Shown: piece after piece, positions 36,875 through 44,918 of the stretch
How the letters are laid out: every line of letters begins with the position of its first letter
Position numbering within the stretch: the stretch's first letter is position 1
Origin: Solibacteraceae bacterium
Lineage (GTDB): Bacteria > Acidobacteriota > Terriglobia > Bryobacterales > Bryobacteraceae
Direction: 5' to 3'
NCBI GenBank assembly: GCA_021324015.1
Contig: JAJPJX010000151.1
Location: 83,149-147,148, forward strand
DNA: 64,000 nucleotides
Program-made: the position numbers and the translations under genes
The notes under the pieces: generated by a model
Told to the model about the DNA's origin: nothing
What the model saw: the letters and a program-made list of their open reading frames with translations, nothing else
Database searches by the model: none

Positions 36875-37627
36875 ATGCTTCCCGATCTGCAGTTGGCGGT
36901 TCGGTTGCAGGATCTTGACAATCGCGTTGCGGAACTAACGCGCGAGATCGCCGCGCTGCCCAAACATACCCACGAAATCGAAAAAAAGCTGGAAATTCAC
37001 GAACGCAAGCTCGAAGCCGACCGGGCTGCCCTCTCCGCCAACCAGAAAGAACGCAAACAGATGGAAGGCGAAATCCAGGTGCAGGAGCAAAAAATCTCCA
37101 AGCTCCGGGGGCAGATGCTGGACGCCAAGACCAATGAGCAATACCGCGCCTTTCAGAACGAGATCGAGTTCTGCGAGAAAGAGATTCGCCGCGCGGAAGA
37201 CCGGATCCTGGAGTTGATGCAGGAAGCCGAACCCTTGGACCGCAACTTAATAGCTGCCGAGGCCGCGCTCAAGCAGGAAAAAAGCCAGGTGGAGGCGGAG
37301 AAGCAGGAGGCGCGGCAGCGTACCGCCGCTGACCAGAAGCAGCTCGACGAACTCCAGGCGGAGCGCAAGAAGGTCGTTGCGGGCATGAACCCGAACCTCT
37401 ATCGCCACTACGAGAGAATTCGGCGGGGCCGGCGGGGACTCGCGGTGGTGGAAGCGGTGGACGGGCGCTGCACCGGGTGCCATATGGCCATGCGGCTGCA
37501 GTTCTTCCAGGACCTCAAACACTCCAGCCAGGTGTTGACCTGCGAGAGCTGCGGGCGGATTCTCTACTACAATCCGCCGCAGAGTTTCGAAGATCTGACG
37601 GGCGAGGCCGCCGGCGCTGTCGGCTAG
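36875..37627 (+). CDS. coiled-coil protein with C-terminal C4 zinc ribbon (CT398/zf-RING_7-like)
   Basis: A 250-residue protein of the C4-type zinc-ribbon family found across bacteria. Residues 10-185 form a long two-strand coiled coil (EIEKKLEIHERKLEADR, TNEQYRAFQNEIEFCEKEI, LKQEKSQVEAEKQEA), with the characteristic TNEQYRAFQ/EI segment. Residues 190-235 hold the ribbon: GRCTGCHMAMRLQ and LTCESCGRILYY. Family members are suspected to act with nucleic acid or flagellar/secretion components, but the role here is unknown. AGGA precedes the ATG closely. Confidence 0.85.
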   Translation: MLPDLQLAVRLQDLDNRVAELTREIAALPKHTHEIEKKLEIHERKLEADRAALSANQKERKQMEGEIQVQEQKISKLRGQMLDAKTNEQYRAFQNEIEFCEKEIRRAEDRILELMQEAEPLDRNLIAAEAALKQEKSQVEAEKQEARQRTAADQKQLDELQAERKKVVAGMNPNLYRHYERIRRGRRGLAVVEAVDGRCTGCHMAMRLQFFQDLKHSSQVLTCESCGRILYYNPPQSFEDLTGEAAGAVG

Positions 37628-37638
37628 CGCGGGCCCGG

Positions 37639-38811
37639 CTAGGTGACCTTGGTGCCGTCGCTACTGAGGTGCACCTGCTTCCCGCGGTGGAAGGCCAGAT
37701 TGGCCAGGTGCGGTCCGGCTACCGCGGCGGCTCCGATTTCCACCGTGGCGTTCGGCTCTTTGCGGGAGCGCACGCAATCCAGAAAATTCTGAATGTGGGA
37801 CTCGATGGGCACCGGCGCGTCCAGCGTCTGGACCGGCTCCTGGTTCTTGGGCCAGGGCTCCTTCCACACGCGGAACCCCGCGTTGGTGAGGATCATCGTG
37901 CCCTGGTCGCCCTGGAACTGGATGGACCAGTCGTTGTCGTAGGAGTTGCAGTAGTTCAGCGTCCAGGTGGCCATGAACTCGGTGTACTCGAAGACCGCGC
38001 AGAACACGTCGGGCGCCTCGGCGCCGGTCATCTTGGCCACCTGTCCGTAGGAGATCGCCGAGCGCGGCGTCCCCGCGTTCATGTACCACTGCACGACATC
38101 CATCAGGTGCGTGCCCTGGTCGGTCATGTTGCCGCCGGAGTAGTCCCAGAAGTTGCGCCATGCACGAAAACGCATGGGCTGCAGTTCGCGGTCCTTGGCC
38201 GGCCCCAGAAACCGCTTCCAATCCAGCTTGCCGGGCAGCGGGCTGTTGTCCAGTTCGTGGGAGACGTTCCAGTTCCACATCGGCTTCACCAGGGTAATCT
38301 TGCCCAGCATGCCGCTCTCCATCAGGGCCTTGCCCTTGATGATGGAGTTGGCGCTGCGGCGCTGCATGCCGATCTGGACGATCTGCCCGGTCCTGCGGGT
38401 GGCCTGCACCATCTTCTGGCTCTCCTCGAGCGAGTGGGACATGGGCTTCTCCTGGTAAACGTCTTTCTTCGCGGCCAGGGCAGCCAGGAGAATGGGGCAA
38501 TGCTGGTGGTCTGGGGTGGCATTGATGATGGCGTCAACGCCGTTCTGCGCCAGCAGTTCATGGTAGTCCACGTAGCTCTTGGCGTTGGGGGAATCCTCGA
38601 GCGCTTTCTGCAGATTGGGCTCATAGACCTCGGCGATGGCTACGCACTCAGCGCCGAGTTTCTGGAAGTTCTTGTTGAGATAGCGGCCTCGCCCGCCGGC
38701 GCCTACCAGGCCGTACGCAATGCGATCATTAGCGCCCCAGGCCCTGCGTGGAACAAACATGGGCGCTGCGGCGAGCGCCGTGCTCAGGAAGGTTCTGCGG
38801 TCTTGCTCCAT
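37639..38811 (-). CDS. Gfo/Idh/MocA-family oxidoreductase with twin-arginine leader
   Basis: A 390-residue NAD(P)-dependent sugar oxidoreductase. Leader MEQDRRTFLSTALAAAP (twin arginine), then the Rossmann motif YGLVGAGGRGRYLNKNFQ near residue 33, ATPDHQHCPILLAALAAKKDVYQEKPMS with the EKP catalytic Lys near 122, and the C-terminal beta-sheet domain (GGNMTDQGTHLMDVVQWYM). Tat export of this family is common in Planctomycetes and Acidobacteria, where it may act on sugars in the periplasm. Substrate unknown. Confidence 0.9.
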   Translation of the reverse strand: MEQDRRTFLSTALAAAPMFVPRRAWGANDRIAYGLVGAGGRGRYLNKNFQKLGAECVAIAEVYEPNLQKALEDSPNAKSYVDYHELLAQNGVDAIINATPDHQHCPILLAALAAKKDVYQEKPMSHSLEESQKMVQATRRTGQIVQIGMQRRSANSIIKGKALMESGMLGKITLVKPMWNWNVSHELDNSPLPGKLDWKRFLGPAKDRELQPMRFRAWRNFWDYSGGNMTDQGTHLMDVVQWYMNAGTPRSAISYGQVAKMTGAEAPDVFCAVFEYTEFMATWTLNYCNSYDNDWSIQFQGDQGTMILTNAGFRVWKEPWPKNQEPVQTLDAPVPIESHIQNFLDCVRSRKEPNATVEIGAAAVAGPHLANLAFHRGKQVHLSSDGTKVT

Positions 38812-38900
38812 GAAGATGCGGACTCCTTGGGCACACTGTATATCCTGGCAGGGCCGGATGCAATCGCAGGAGACGGCCGGCGGAAGCGTGCCGGGGAAAT

Positions 38901-39695
38901 CTAGCGCTTCTGGCAGCGGGGGCAGAAGTGGGTGCCGCGCTGCGCAACCAGGATGCGGCGGATGGGCGCGCCGCAGGCGACGCAGGGTTCGCCGGCGCGC
39001 TGGTAGACCCGGTGTTCGATCTGGAAGAAGCCTTTGCGGCCGTCGGCGTCCACGTAATCCGAGATGGAGGAGCCGCCCTTTTCGATGGCCTCGGCGAGAA
39101 CCTGGCGAATGGCTTCGTACAGGCGCCGGGGGCGGTCGCGGCGCAGCCTGCCGGCGACCGCCAGGGGGTGGATGCCGGCGCGGAACAGCGATTCGTCAGC
39201 GTAGATGTTGCCAAGACCGCGCAGGAACTTCTGGTCGAGGAGCAGCGCCTTCACGCGCGTCCGGCGGCGCCTCAGCCCCTGGGCGAACTCCGCAAAGCCC
39301 ACCTCCAGCGGCTCCGGCCCGAGCCTGGAGACGCGCTCGGGCAAGGTCCGGCTGACTTCGATCTTGCCGAACTGGCGCGGGTCGTCGTAGAGCAGCACGC
39401 CGCGGTCGAGCGTGAGGATAGCGTGGGTGTGCGGCCCCGGCTCCGCGTTAAACAACAGCCGGCCGGTCATGCCCAGGTGCACGATCAGGTACCCCCCGCC
39501 CGCGAGTTCCATGAGGAGGAACTTGCCGTGGCGGCGCACGCCCAGAATCCTCCGGCCCGCCAGGGCCGCGGCCATTTCGTCCGGGCTGCCGCGCAGCACG
39601 CGCGGGCAGCGGAACTCCGCGGCCAGGATGCGCCGCCCGCGGATGTGCGGCGCGATCGAGCGCGCCACGGTCTCGACTTCGGGGAGTTCAGGCAC
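38901..39695 (-). CDS. mutM: formamidopyrimidine-DNA glycosylase Fpg (MutM)
   Basis: Base-excision repair glycosylase/AP lyase acting on 8-oxoguanine and formamidopyrimidines. The 264-residue protein has the catalytic N-terminal Pro (PELPEVETVARSI) and Glu, the mid-protein QKFLRGLGNIYADESLF helix-two-turn-helix with Asn, and a C-terminal zinc finger (CVACGAPIRRILVAQRGTHFCPRCQ). It begins with GTG immediately after the TAA of the Rieske gene, so the two are translationally linked. Together with bacterioferritin upstream, the cluster addresses iron and oxidative damage. Confidence 0.96.
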   Translation of the reverse strand: MPELPEVETVARSIAPHIRGRRILAAEFRCPRVLRGSPDEMAAALAGRRILGVRRHGKFLLMELAGGGYLIVHLGMTGRLLFNAEPGPHTHAILTLDRGVLLYDDPRQFGKIEVSRTLPERVSRLGPEPLEVGFAEFAQGLRRRRTRVKALLLDQKFLRGLGNIYADESLFRAGIHPLAVAGRLRRDRPRRLYEAIRQVLAEAIEKGGSSISDYVDADGRKGFFQIEHRVYQRAGEPCVACGAPIRRILVAQRGTHFCPRCQKR

Positions 39696-40001
39696 TTACG
39701 GAAGCTGGAGCAGGATGTCTCCGCCCTCCACCTTGACCGGGTAGGTGGTCACTTTTTTCGAGGAGTCGTAGTCGTTCTCCCCGGTCTCGCAATGGAAGCC
39801 CCAGGCGTGCCAGGGGCAGATCACGTACCCGTCGCGCACCTGTCCCTGCCCAAGCGGACCGCCGCGGTGCAGGCAGACCCCGCTGAGAGCCGTGATCTTG
39901 CCTCCCGCGTGGCAGATAGCATACAAGTTCTCGCCTATGGCGACTTCCCGCACCGATTCGGGCGGCAGATCTGATACCGACCCCACTCTGACAAAGGGCA
40001 T
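39696..40001 (-). CDS. Rieske [2Fe-2S] ferredoxin-type protein
   Basis: A 101-residue soluble Rieske protein. The [2Fe-2S] ligands are in CLHRGGPLGQG and CPWHAWGF, giving CxH and CxxH. The N-terminus MPFVRVGSVSDLP is normal for the NirD/biphenyl-dioxygenase-ferredoxin class. The start at 40001 is set because the frame upstream belongs to the overlapping bacterioferritin shadow. It lies 22 bases after bfr and abuts mutM. Such small ferredoxins deliver electrons; here they may reduce iron released from ferritin, which is an inference. Confidence 0.93.
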   Translation of the reverse strand: MPFVRVGSVSDLPPESVREVAIGENLYAICHAGGKITALSGVCLHRGGPLGQGQVRDGYVICPWHAWGFHCETGENDYDSSKKVTTYPVKVEGGDILLQLP

Positions 40002-40023
40002 CTTCTCAGCAGAGCGGACCGGC

Positions 40024-40500
40024 TCAGTCTCCCTTGTGGATCTGCTGGGCCAGGTAGTTCTCGATGCCGATTTCGGCGATGATGTGCAACTGGCCTTCCA
40101 GATAATCCACGTGATGGTCCTCGTCCAGGAGGATCTTCTCGAACAGCTCGCGGGAAGCGTTGTCGCCGGCTTCGGTGGCCGTACGGATGGCGGCGTTGAG
40201 GCGCGGCAGGGCGTCCAACTCCAGCTCCAGGTCATTCTCCAGTTGAGCTTTGACGTCTTTGCCGACCTTGATGGGGAACAGATCGGTCATGTTCGGCTCG
40301 CCTTCCAGAAACAGGATGCGCTGCATGAGCGCGTCGGCGTGCTTCATCTCCTCGATGGATTCCTTCCGGTAATAGTCCGCCAGCCGGAGGTACCCCCAGT
40401 TCTCGCACATCTTGGCATGAAGAAAATACTGGTTGATGGCCGTCAGTTCGGCCTTCAGAGCCTCGTTCAGGAAGTTGAGCACCTGGTCGTTGCCTTGCAT
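40024..40500 (-). CDS. bfr: bacterioferritin
   Basis: A 158-residue, haem-binding ferritin that oxidises and stores iron as a 24-mer. It starts MQGNDQVLNFLNEALKAELT, the usual Bfr start; ferroxidase ligands include Glu18, Glu51 and His54 in EMKHADALMQRILFLEG, with the haem-ligating Met52 in the same motif, and EDHHVDYLEGQL. Length is exactly that of E. coli Bfr. The longer start at 40539 is rejected because a -10 lies at 40513-40508. It is the first gene of bfr-Rieske-mutM. Confidence 0.95.
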   Translation of the reverse strand: MQGNDQVLNFLNEALKAELTAINQYFLHAKMCENWGYLRLADYYRKESIEEMKHADALMQRILFLEGEPNMTDLFPIKVGKDVKAQLENDLELELDALPRLNAAIRTATEAGDNASRELFEKILLDEDHHVDYLEGQLHIIAEIGIENYLAQQIHKGD

Positions 40501-40507
40501 GTTGACG

Positions 40508-40513
40508 ATTGTA
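40508..40513 (-). promoter_or_regulatory. -10 element (TACAAT) of bfr
   Basis: On the minus strand TACAAT stands 7 bases before the ATG at 40500, so the bfr transcript would be practically leaderless. It lies in the divergent gap with the TPR gene. Confidence 0.5.
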
Positions 40514-40565
40514 GCGGATAATTGTGTTTCGTAAGACAAAGGCCGCCCGCTTGCCCGGAGACGTT

Positions 40566-41804
40566 GTGTACCTCTTGCTGCTGCTTGCCGCCTCGGCGTT
40601 TGCCGATACGCTGCCGCTGGTGATCCAGGCGCAGACGGACTTCGAGCGGGTGCTGTTGGAGCCGGCGCCGCGCATCGGCGACGCAGCGGCGTGCGTGCAG
40701 TCGGCTGCGGCGCTGATGCCGGTTGCGCAACCCGAAGAGCTCCCCCAGGCGCACTACCGGAAGGGTTACTGCCTGCTGGTGGAGGGCCTGCTCACCCGGG
40801 ACGCGCGCGAACTGGACCAGGCGGGCGCGGAGTTTCAGTCGGCTGTTGGGGCCTGGCCGGTTCCCAAGGGAGCGGCGCCTGCCGCCAGGCCGCCGGACGC
40901 GGACGCGATGCGTATTCTTTCCTCGATTGCCGGGCTGGCGGCGGCTTCCATCACGAAAAATTTACCCGCGCGGGACAGCCGGCTGGAGAGCGCCGAGGAG
41001 CGGGTCGAATGCGCGGGAGTCCTGCTCGGCGCGGCGGCCTGCCAGGAGGTGGCGGCCACCGGGCGGCTGTGGCTGGCATGGCTGGCCGACCGGCAGGACC
41101 GGCTGAGCGAGGCGGCGCGGCGGGCGGCGGCTTTCCCGGGTTCCGGCTGGCAGGTCTGGGTGGCGGGCCGGCAGGCGTTTGCGGCGCGGGGCTACGCGGC
41201 CGCCGAGGAATCCTTCCGGCAGGCGCTGCGGATCTGGCAGACGCGGCCCGCGCCGGCCGAGGCCGTGCGCCTGCTTTCCCCGCCGCCGGATCTTCCGCGC
41301 GCGCGGGAATCCCTGGCGGCAGCCGCGTTTCTGGCGGGAAACGCCGCCGCGGCCGTGGCGGCCTTGGACGCGGCCCTGCAGGCGCGGCCCCAGGAGGCGC
41401 GGGACATCTTTCTGCGCGGCCTGGCCCGGGACGCCGCGGGTTCGCCCGAGGCCGCGCTGGAGGACTACAACCTGGCCAGCCGCACGGCCCTGGCGAATGC
41501 CGGCGAGTCATCCGCGGCGGGCGAGGCGCGCTACTACCGGGCGGTCTGGCTGTTCCGCCGCGGGGACTACGCGCGCGCGGACCGCGAGTTCGCCGCCGCC
41601 CTGAACACGGGCGTGGATCCCGCTCTGCGGCCGGACGTCACCGCCTGGTGGCGCATGACGGCCGTCGCCCGGGGGGAGTGTGGGGCTTCGGCGCGCTACC
41701 TCGAGGACTCGCTGGCCGCGGCGTCCGGGTTTTTCCCCCGGCGGCGGGCGCAAAGCCTGCTCGGCCGCTGCGGCGTCCTGGCCGCCAGGCAACCGCAGCC
41801 GTAA
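40566..41804 (+). CDS. secreted TPR-type protein of unknown function
   Basis: A 412-residue exported protein, Ala-rich. The start is decided by GGAG at 40557-40560, five bases before GTG 40566, which begins a good signal peptide (MYLLLLLAASAFADTLP); the GTG at 40524 lacks this. The mature part is alpha-helical with repeated 34-residue-like units (YAAAEESFRQALRIWQ, AAVAALDAALQARPQEA, RRGDYARADREFAAALNTG), consistent with tetratricopeptide repeats for protein contacts. No catalytic motif. Divergent from bfr. Confidence 0.7.
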   Translation: MYLLLLLAASAFADTLPLVIQAQTDFERVLLEPAPRIGDAAACVQSAAALMPVAQPEELPQAHYRKGYCLLVEGLLTRDARELDQAGAEFQSAVGAWPVPKGAAPAARPPDADAMRILSSIAGLAAASITKNLPARDSRLESAEERVECAGVLLGAAACQEVAATGRLWLAWLADRQDRLSEAARRAAAFPGSGWQVWVAGRQAFAARGYAAAEESFRQALRIWQTRPAPAEAVRLLSPPPDLPRARESLAAAAFLAGNAAAAVAALDAALQARPQEARDIFLRGLARDAAGSPEAALEDYNLASRTALANAGESSAAGEARYYRAVWLFRRGDYARADREFAAALNTGVDPALRPDVTAWWRMTAVARGECGASARYLEDSLAAASGFFPRRRAQSLLGRCGVLAARQPQP

Positions 41805-41831
41805 CGGAACCGGCCGTGCCCGACTGCGCTG

Positions 41832-41840
41832 TGCTACAGT
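41832..41840 (+). promoter_or_regulatory. extended -10 promoter of ssb
   Basis: TGC-TACAGT ends 10 bases before the ATG at 41851; a second AT-rich stretch GATAAT lies directly before the start codon. Confidence 0.5.
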
Positions 41841-41850
41841 GCAGGATAAT

Positions 41851-42318
41851 ATGGCATCCCGCAGCGTCAACAAAGTGATTTTGATCGGGCACCTGGGCAA
41901 GGACGCCGAAACCAAGTTCACCCCGTCTGGCACCTCGGTGACCAACTTCACCCTGGCGACTTCCCGCCGCTGGAAAGACCAGCAATCCGGCGAATGGAAA
42001 GACGAGACGGACTGGCACCGGGTGGTCTACTGGCGCGCCGAGAACGTAGCCAACTACCTGCTCAAAGGCAAGCAGGTCTATGTCGAGGGCCGGCTGCAAA
42101 CCCGCAGCTACGAAGACAAGGACGGCAAGAAGGTGTACGTGACCGAAGTGGTGTGCGAGGACCTGATCCTGCTGAGCGGCAGCCGCGGCGAAGGCGCCGG
42201 CGATTACGCGCAGCAACCGGTCTCGATGCCGCGCAGCGCTCCCCGCCCGCAACCCGCCCCGCCCGCCGAGGACGCCACCTTCAACCAGGGCATCACGGAC
42301 GACGACGTGCCGTTCTAG
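41851..42318 (+). CDS. ssb: single-stranded DNA-binding protein
   Basis: A 155-residue OB-fold protein coating ssDNA in replication, repair and recombination. N-terminal OB domain (residues 1-110): SVNKVILIGHLGKDAETKF, TNFTLATSRRWKD, WHRVVYWRAENVANYLLKGKQ, VEGRLQTRSYEDKDGKKVY. A Pro/Ala-rich linker leads to the acidic tip DDDVPF that binds partner proteins. The ATG at 41851 gives the normal N-terminus; the longer upstream frame is a shadow of the TPR gene. Confidence 0.96.
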   Translation: MASRSVNKVILIGHLGKDAETKFTPSGTSVTNFTLATSRRWKDQQSGEWKDETDWHRVVYWRAENVANYLLKGKQVYVEGRLQTRSYEDKDGKKVYVTEVVCEDLILLSGSRGEGAGDYAQQPVSMPRSAPRPQPAPPAEDATFNQGITDDDVPF

Positions 42319-42325
42319 AGAGCTA

Positions 42326-42640
42326 TCAGCCCAGCAGGTCCAGGGCTGCCTGGATCTCTCCCCGCGTGTGAAGATCGCCGAGGCGCGTGGTGGCTTCGAT
42401 GCCTTCCTGGTAGAGACGGCGGGCTTCTTCGATGCGGCCTAGTTTTTCCAGCGCCTGGCCTCCGTGATAGTAGGCCGCCGCATAATCAGGATTGCGGCGC
42501 AGCAGTTCGCGGTACTCGGCCGCGGCTTGCTCCAGGTTTCCCGAGTTCAGGTATTCCATGGCAAGGCCGTAGCGGGAGAAGCTGTCTTCGGGGCGCTGGG
42601 CCACCAGGTTCTTGAGGATTTCCAGCCGGTTGGTTGCCAT
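42326..42640 (-). CDS. small tetratricopeptide-repeat protein
   Basis: A 104-residue soluble protein with about two and a half TPR units: SFSRYGLAMEYLNSGNLEQAAAEYRELLRRNPDYAAAYYHGG, then LEKLGRIEEARRLYQEGIE. It has no signal peptide and probably works as a protein-contact module. It ends 7 bases from the ssb stop (convergent) and is divergent from the next plus-strand gene. Confidence 0.8.
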   Translation of the reverse strand: MATNRLEILKNLVAQRPEDSFSRYGLAMEYLNSGNLEQAAAEYRELLRRNPDYAAAYYHGGQALEKLGRIEEARRLYQEGIEATTRLGDLHTRGEIQAALDLLG

Positions 42641-42647
42641 CTCTATG

Positions 42648-42656
42648 TGCTACTAT
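42648..42656 (+). promoter_or_regulatory. extended -10 promoter of the gene at 42666
   Basis: TGC-TACTAT, an excellent extended -10, ends 9 bases before the ATG at 42666. Confidence 0.5.
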
Positions 42657-42665
42657 AACCCCGAA

Positions 42666-43103
42666 ATGGCGTGCCCCTACTTCTACCCGGTCGCGCGCCT
42701 CGACTGGGCGAGCGGGGCAACCGCCATGCCCCTGGGAGATGCCTGGACGGGAAACTGTGAGGCCGATCCGGAGCAGCCGATCCAGCCGCGGGAAGACGCC
42801 CTGATTCCCCTCTGCAACCTGGGTTACGCGCACGCCTGTCCGCGCTTTCCGCGCGGCGCGCCCGCCGACGCCGTGCGCTTCAGCGTGATCCGGGATCAGA
42901 ACGGCCTCGTGAGCATCTGCTACGTGCTGGAGCGGGACCACGCGCCCGTGGAGCACGGTTCGCTGGTGTACGCCCGCGGCAGCCGGACGTTCGTGGCGGC
43001 GCATCCGCACCCCCGCGTACAGCGCCAGGCGGAAGCCTACCTGGAGAGCTACCTGCTGAGAAAGAACTCCCTGACGCATGCTGAAGCCCAAACCGGTTCG
43101 TGA
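42666..43103 (+). CDS. hypothetical protein, Cys-containing, unknown function
   Basis: A 145-residue protein beginning MACPYFYPVARLDWASG. It contains conserved-looking Cys residues (ACPYF, GNCEADP, LCNLGYAHACPRFP) that could bind metal, followed by a beta-rich second half (RFSVIRDQNGLVSICYVLERDHAP). The ATG at 42666 is preferred to the ATGs at 42645 and 42612 because an extended -10 lies at 42648-42656. Its 3' end overlaps the next gene by 26 bases. I do not recognise the family beyond acidobacterial occurrence. Confidence 0.7.
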   Translation: MACPYFYPVARLDWASGATAMPLGDAWTGNCEADPEQPIQPREDALIPLCNLGYAHACPRFPRGAPADAVRFSVIRDQNGLVSICYVLERDHAPVEHGSLVYARGSRTFVAAHPHPRVQRQAEAYLESYLLRKNSLTHAEAQTGS

Positions 43104-43557
43104 ATCGCAGTCGGAATATTCTGAACTGGCGCTGCCCAACGACGCCAACGTGTTCGGCGCCGTGCTGGGCGGCAAGGTGATGCACCTGGTGGACCTGGCC
43201 GGCGCCATGGCCGCCATGCGCCACGCACGCCTTCCGGTGGTGACCGCCTCGGTGGATCACATGAACTTCCTCTGGCCGATCCGTATCGGGCAACTCATCA
43301 TTCTCCAGTCCTCGGTGAACCGGGTCTTTCGCACCTCCATGGAAGTGGGCGTGCGCGTGATGGTGGAGGACCTGATGACCGGGGAGCGGCGGCACACCTC
43401 CTCCGCCTACCTGACGTTTGTGGCCCTGGATGAGAGAGGGAAACCCTCGGAGATTCCTGCCGTGATCCCGGAAACCGACGAGCAGAAGCGGCGCTACGAA
43501 GAGGCAGGGAAGCGCCGCGAATACCGCCTGGCGCTGCGGAACCGCTCCAAGGTGTGA
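43078..43557 (+). CDS. acyl-CoA thioesterase (hotdog fold, YciA/BFIT-like)
   Basis: A 159-residue hotdog protein. It reads FGAVLGGKVMHLVDLAGAMAAMRHA (hotdog helix with catalytic Asp), VVTASVDHMNFLWPIRIGQLIILQSSVNRVFRTSMEVGVRV and TSSAYLTFVALDERGKP, which is the YciA/acyl-CoA hydrolase pattern. It hydrolyses acyl-CoA to free acid and CoA in the cytoplasm. The start overlaps the previous gene by 26 bases, suggesting co-translation. Confidence 0.9.
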   Translation: MLKPKPVRESQSEYSELALPNDANVFGAVLGGKVMHLVDLAGAMAAMRHARLPVVTASVDHMNFLWPIRIGQLIILQSSVNRVFRTSMEVGVRVMVEDLMTGERRHTSSAYLTFVALDERGKPSEIPAVIPETDEQKRRYEEAGKRREYRLALRNRSKV

Positions 43558-43600
43558 AGGAAGGGGCTTCGCACGCCTGGGAAGCCCGGCCGGCCGCCCG

Positions 43601-43903
43601 CTATTCCTTGTACATGTACTTGATGCTGGGCTTGTACAGCAGCACGTTGGGTTCGCCGTTGCGATTCACCTTCAGGCAACACTTGTCGTACCACTCGATG
43701 GTGCCCCGCAAGGTCTCGCCGTCGCGCAGCACGAAGACCATGGGCGTCTTGGCCTGCATCTGTTTTACGTAATAAAAGTTCTCGGCGTTGGTTTGATCGG
43801 GCGGAACCGGTTTTTTCTGTGGCGGCGATCGGCGAGGCGGAGCAATCTGCTCCTTCAGCTCGTTTAAAGACGGACGAATCAGTTTACGGTTCGCGGATTC
43901 CAC
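43601..43903 (-). CDS. Hfq-like Sm-fold protein with N-terminal extension
   Basis: A 100-residue protein. Residues 1-38 are a basic, Pro-rich extension (PPRRSPPQKKPVPP). Residues 39-100 match an Sm fold of the Hfq type: NAENFYYVKQMQAKTPMVFVLRDG, GETLRGTIEWYDKCCLKVNRNGE, then LLYKPSIKYMYK, the counterpart of the Hfq YKH/I Sm2 motif. The classic Hfq Lys-His pair is replaced by KPS, so RNA binding may differ. The start is GTG at 43903, with AAGGAT upstream. It could be the RNA chaperone of this organism, since no other Hfq is visible. Confidence 0.72.
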   Translation of the reverse strand: MESANRKLIRPSLNELKEQIAPPRRSPPQKKPVPPDQTNAENFYYVKQMQAKTPMVFVLRDGETLRGTIEWYDKCCLKVNRNGEPNVLLYKPSIKYMYKE

Positions 43904-44041
43904 AAAAGGCCATCCTTATGGGTAAGAAACATAGAACACGCCGGCCCTTCCGAGCCGTGCGTCCGGAGTTGGATCAATGTTGTCCGACTTGACCCATATT
44001 TAACACAATGCCCGGGTGCGTGCAACCGCCGAACGGGCGCC

Positions 44042-44854
44042 TCACGGCCCGGTCCGTGAGGGGGAGAGAGTGAGCGCGGCGCGGGTGTTGCGCAGCGTGC
44101 TCTCCAGCGATTCCCTGGGCAGATTCCGGACGATGGGCGAGATCAGCCAGCCCAGGCCGGCGGGCACATCGCGCGTCAGGGAGATGGCCTCGCATTCGAC
44201 ATATACGCCGCCGTCCTTCTGCAGGAACCTCCAGTACGAGTCCAGGCGCCATAGGAAGCCGTGGCCCTGACCGGGAGGGAGCGCGCTCTCGCCGGGCTTG
44301 CCGGCGTCGCGCACCTCCGCGATGCGTGTGCTGTAAGAGCGGCTGTAGCAGCGCACTCCGCTCAGAGGAAAATAGCGCACGTCGTGCTCGGTGTCGAGCA
44401 CCACGGTGATCACCTTTTTCTTCAGCAGCCGCAGATAGACGCGATAGTCCTGCCCCTGGTGAGACAGCATGCGCGAGCCGATCACTTCGGGCTTGTAGAT
44501 CTCCTTGTGGCGGTTGTAGTCCTGAACCAGGGCGAGCACTTGCTCCAGGCGGGCGCCGGGAACGAACACGGCGCCGATCCAATCGTGGATCAGGCCGCCG
44601 GGCACCTCCAGCGCGTCCTTGCCGGTGCGCGATTCCACCGCGATACCTCCCGCCTGAAGCTGGCGCAAGCGCTCCGGGGATGCGGCGGACCACAAAAATC
44701 CGTTTTCGGGGCCATGCACTTGCGCATCGATGCGCTGCTCCTGCGTGCGAATGTAACCATCGAAGGCGTCGATGGTGGGCTGGCGGAGCTCCGCCGCCGG
44801 GCAGGCGCCGCTCAGCGCCAGCGCCAGCAGTCCGGTCAGCCGGTGCTTTTGCAT
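44042..44854 (-). CDS. secreted SRPBCC/START-like domain protein
   Basis: A 270-residue protein. The ATG at 44854 begins MQKHRLTGLLALALSGACPAAE, a signal peptide, so the longer frame upstream (antisense to the glycosyltransferase) is rejected. The rest is an SRPBCC-type helix-grip fold: IGAVFVPGARLEQVLALVQDYNRHKEIYKPEV, VYLRLLKKKVITVVLDTEHDVRY, and YWRFLQKDGGVYVECEAISLTRDVPAGLGWLISPIVRNLPRESLE, the last block common in coenzyme Q-binding/START-like proteins. It probably binds a hydrophobic ligand in the periplasm. Confidence 0.8.
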   Translation of the reverse strand: MQKHRLTGLLALALSGACPAAELRQPTIDAFDGYIRTQEQRIDAQVHGPENGFLWSAASPERLRQLQAGGIAVESRTGKDALEVPGGLIHDWIGAVFVPGARLEQVLALVQDYNRHKEIYKPEVIGSRMLSHQGQDYRVYLRLLKKKVITVVLDTEHDVRYFPLSGVRCYSRSYSTRIAEVRDAGKPGESALPPGQGHGFLWRLDSYWRFLQKDGGVYVECEAISLTRDVPAGLGWLISPIVRNLPRESLESTLRNTRAALTLSPSRTGP

Positions 44855-44918
44855 ACCGTCAGGATACCCGACGGGCAGGGAGCCTCGGTCCGGTACAGTA
44901 GAATGAAGAAACCTTTGC

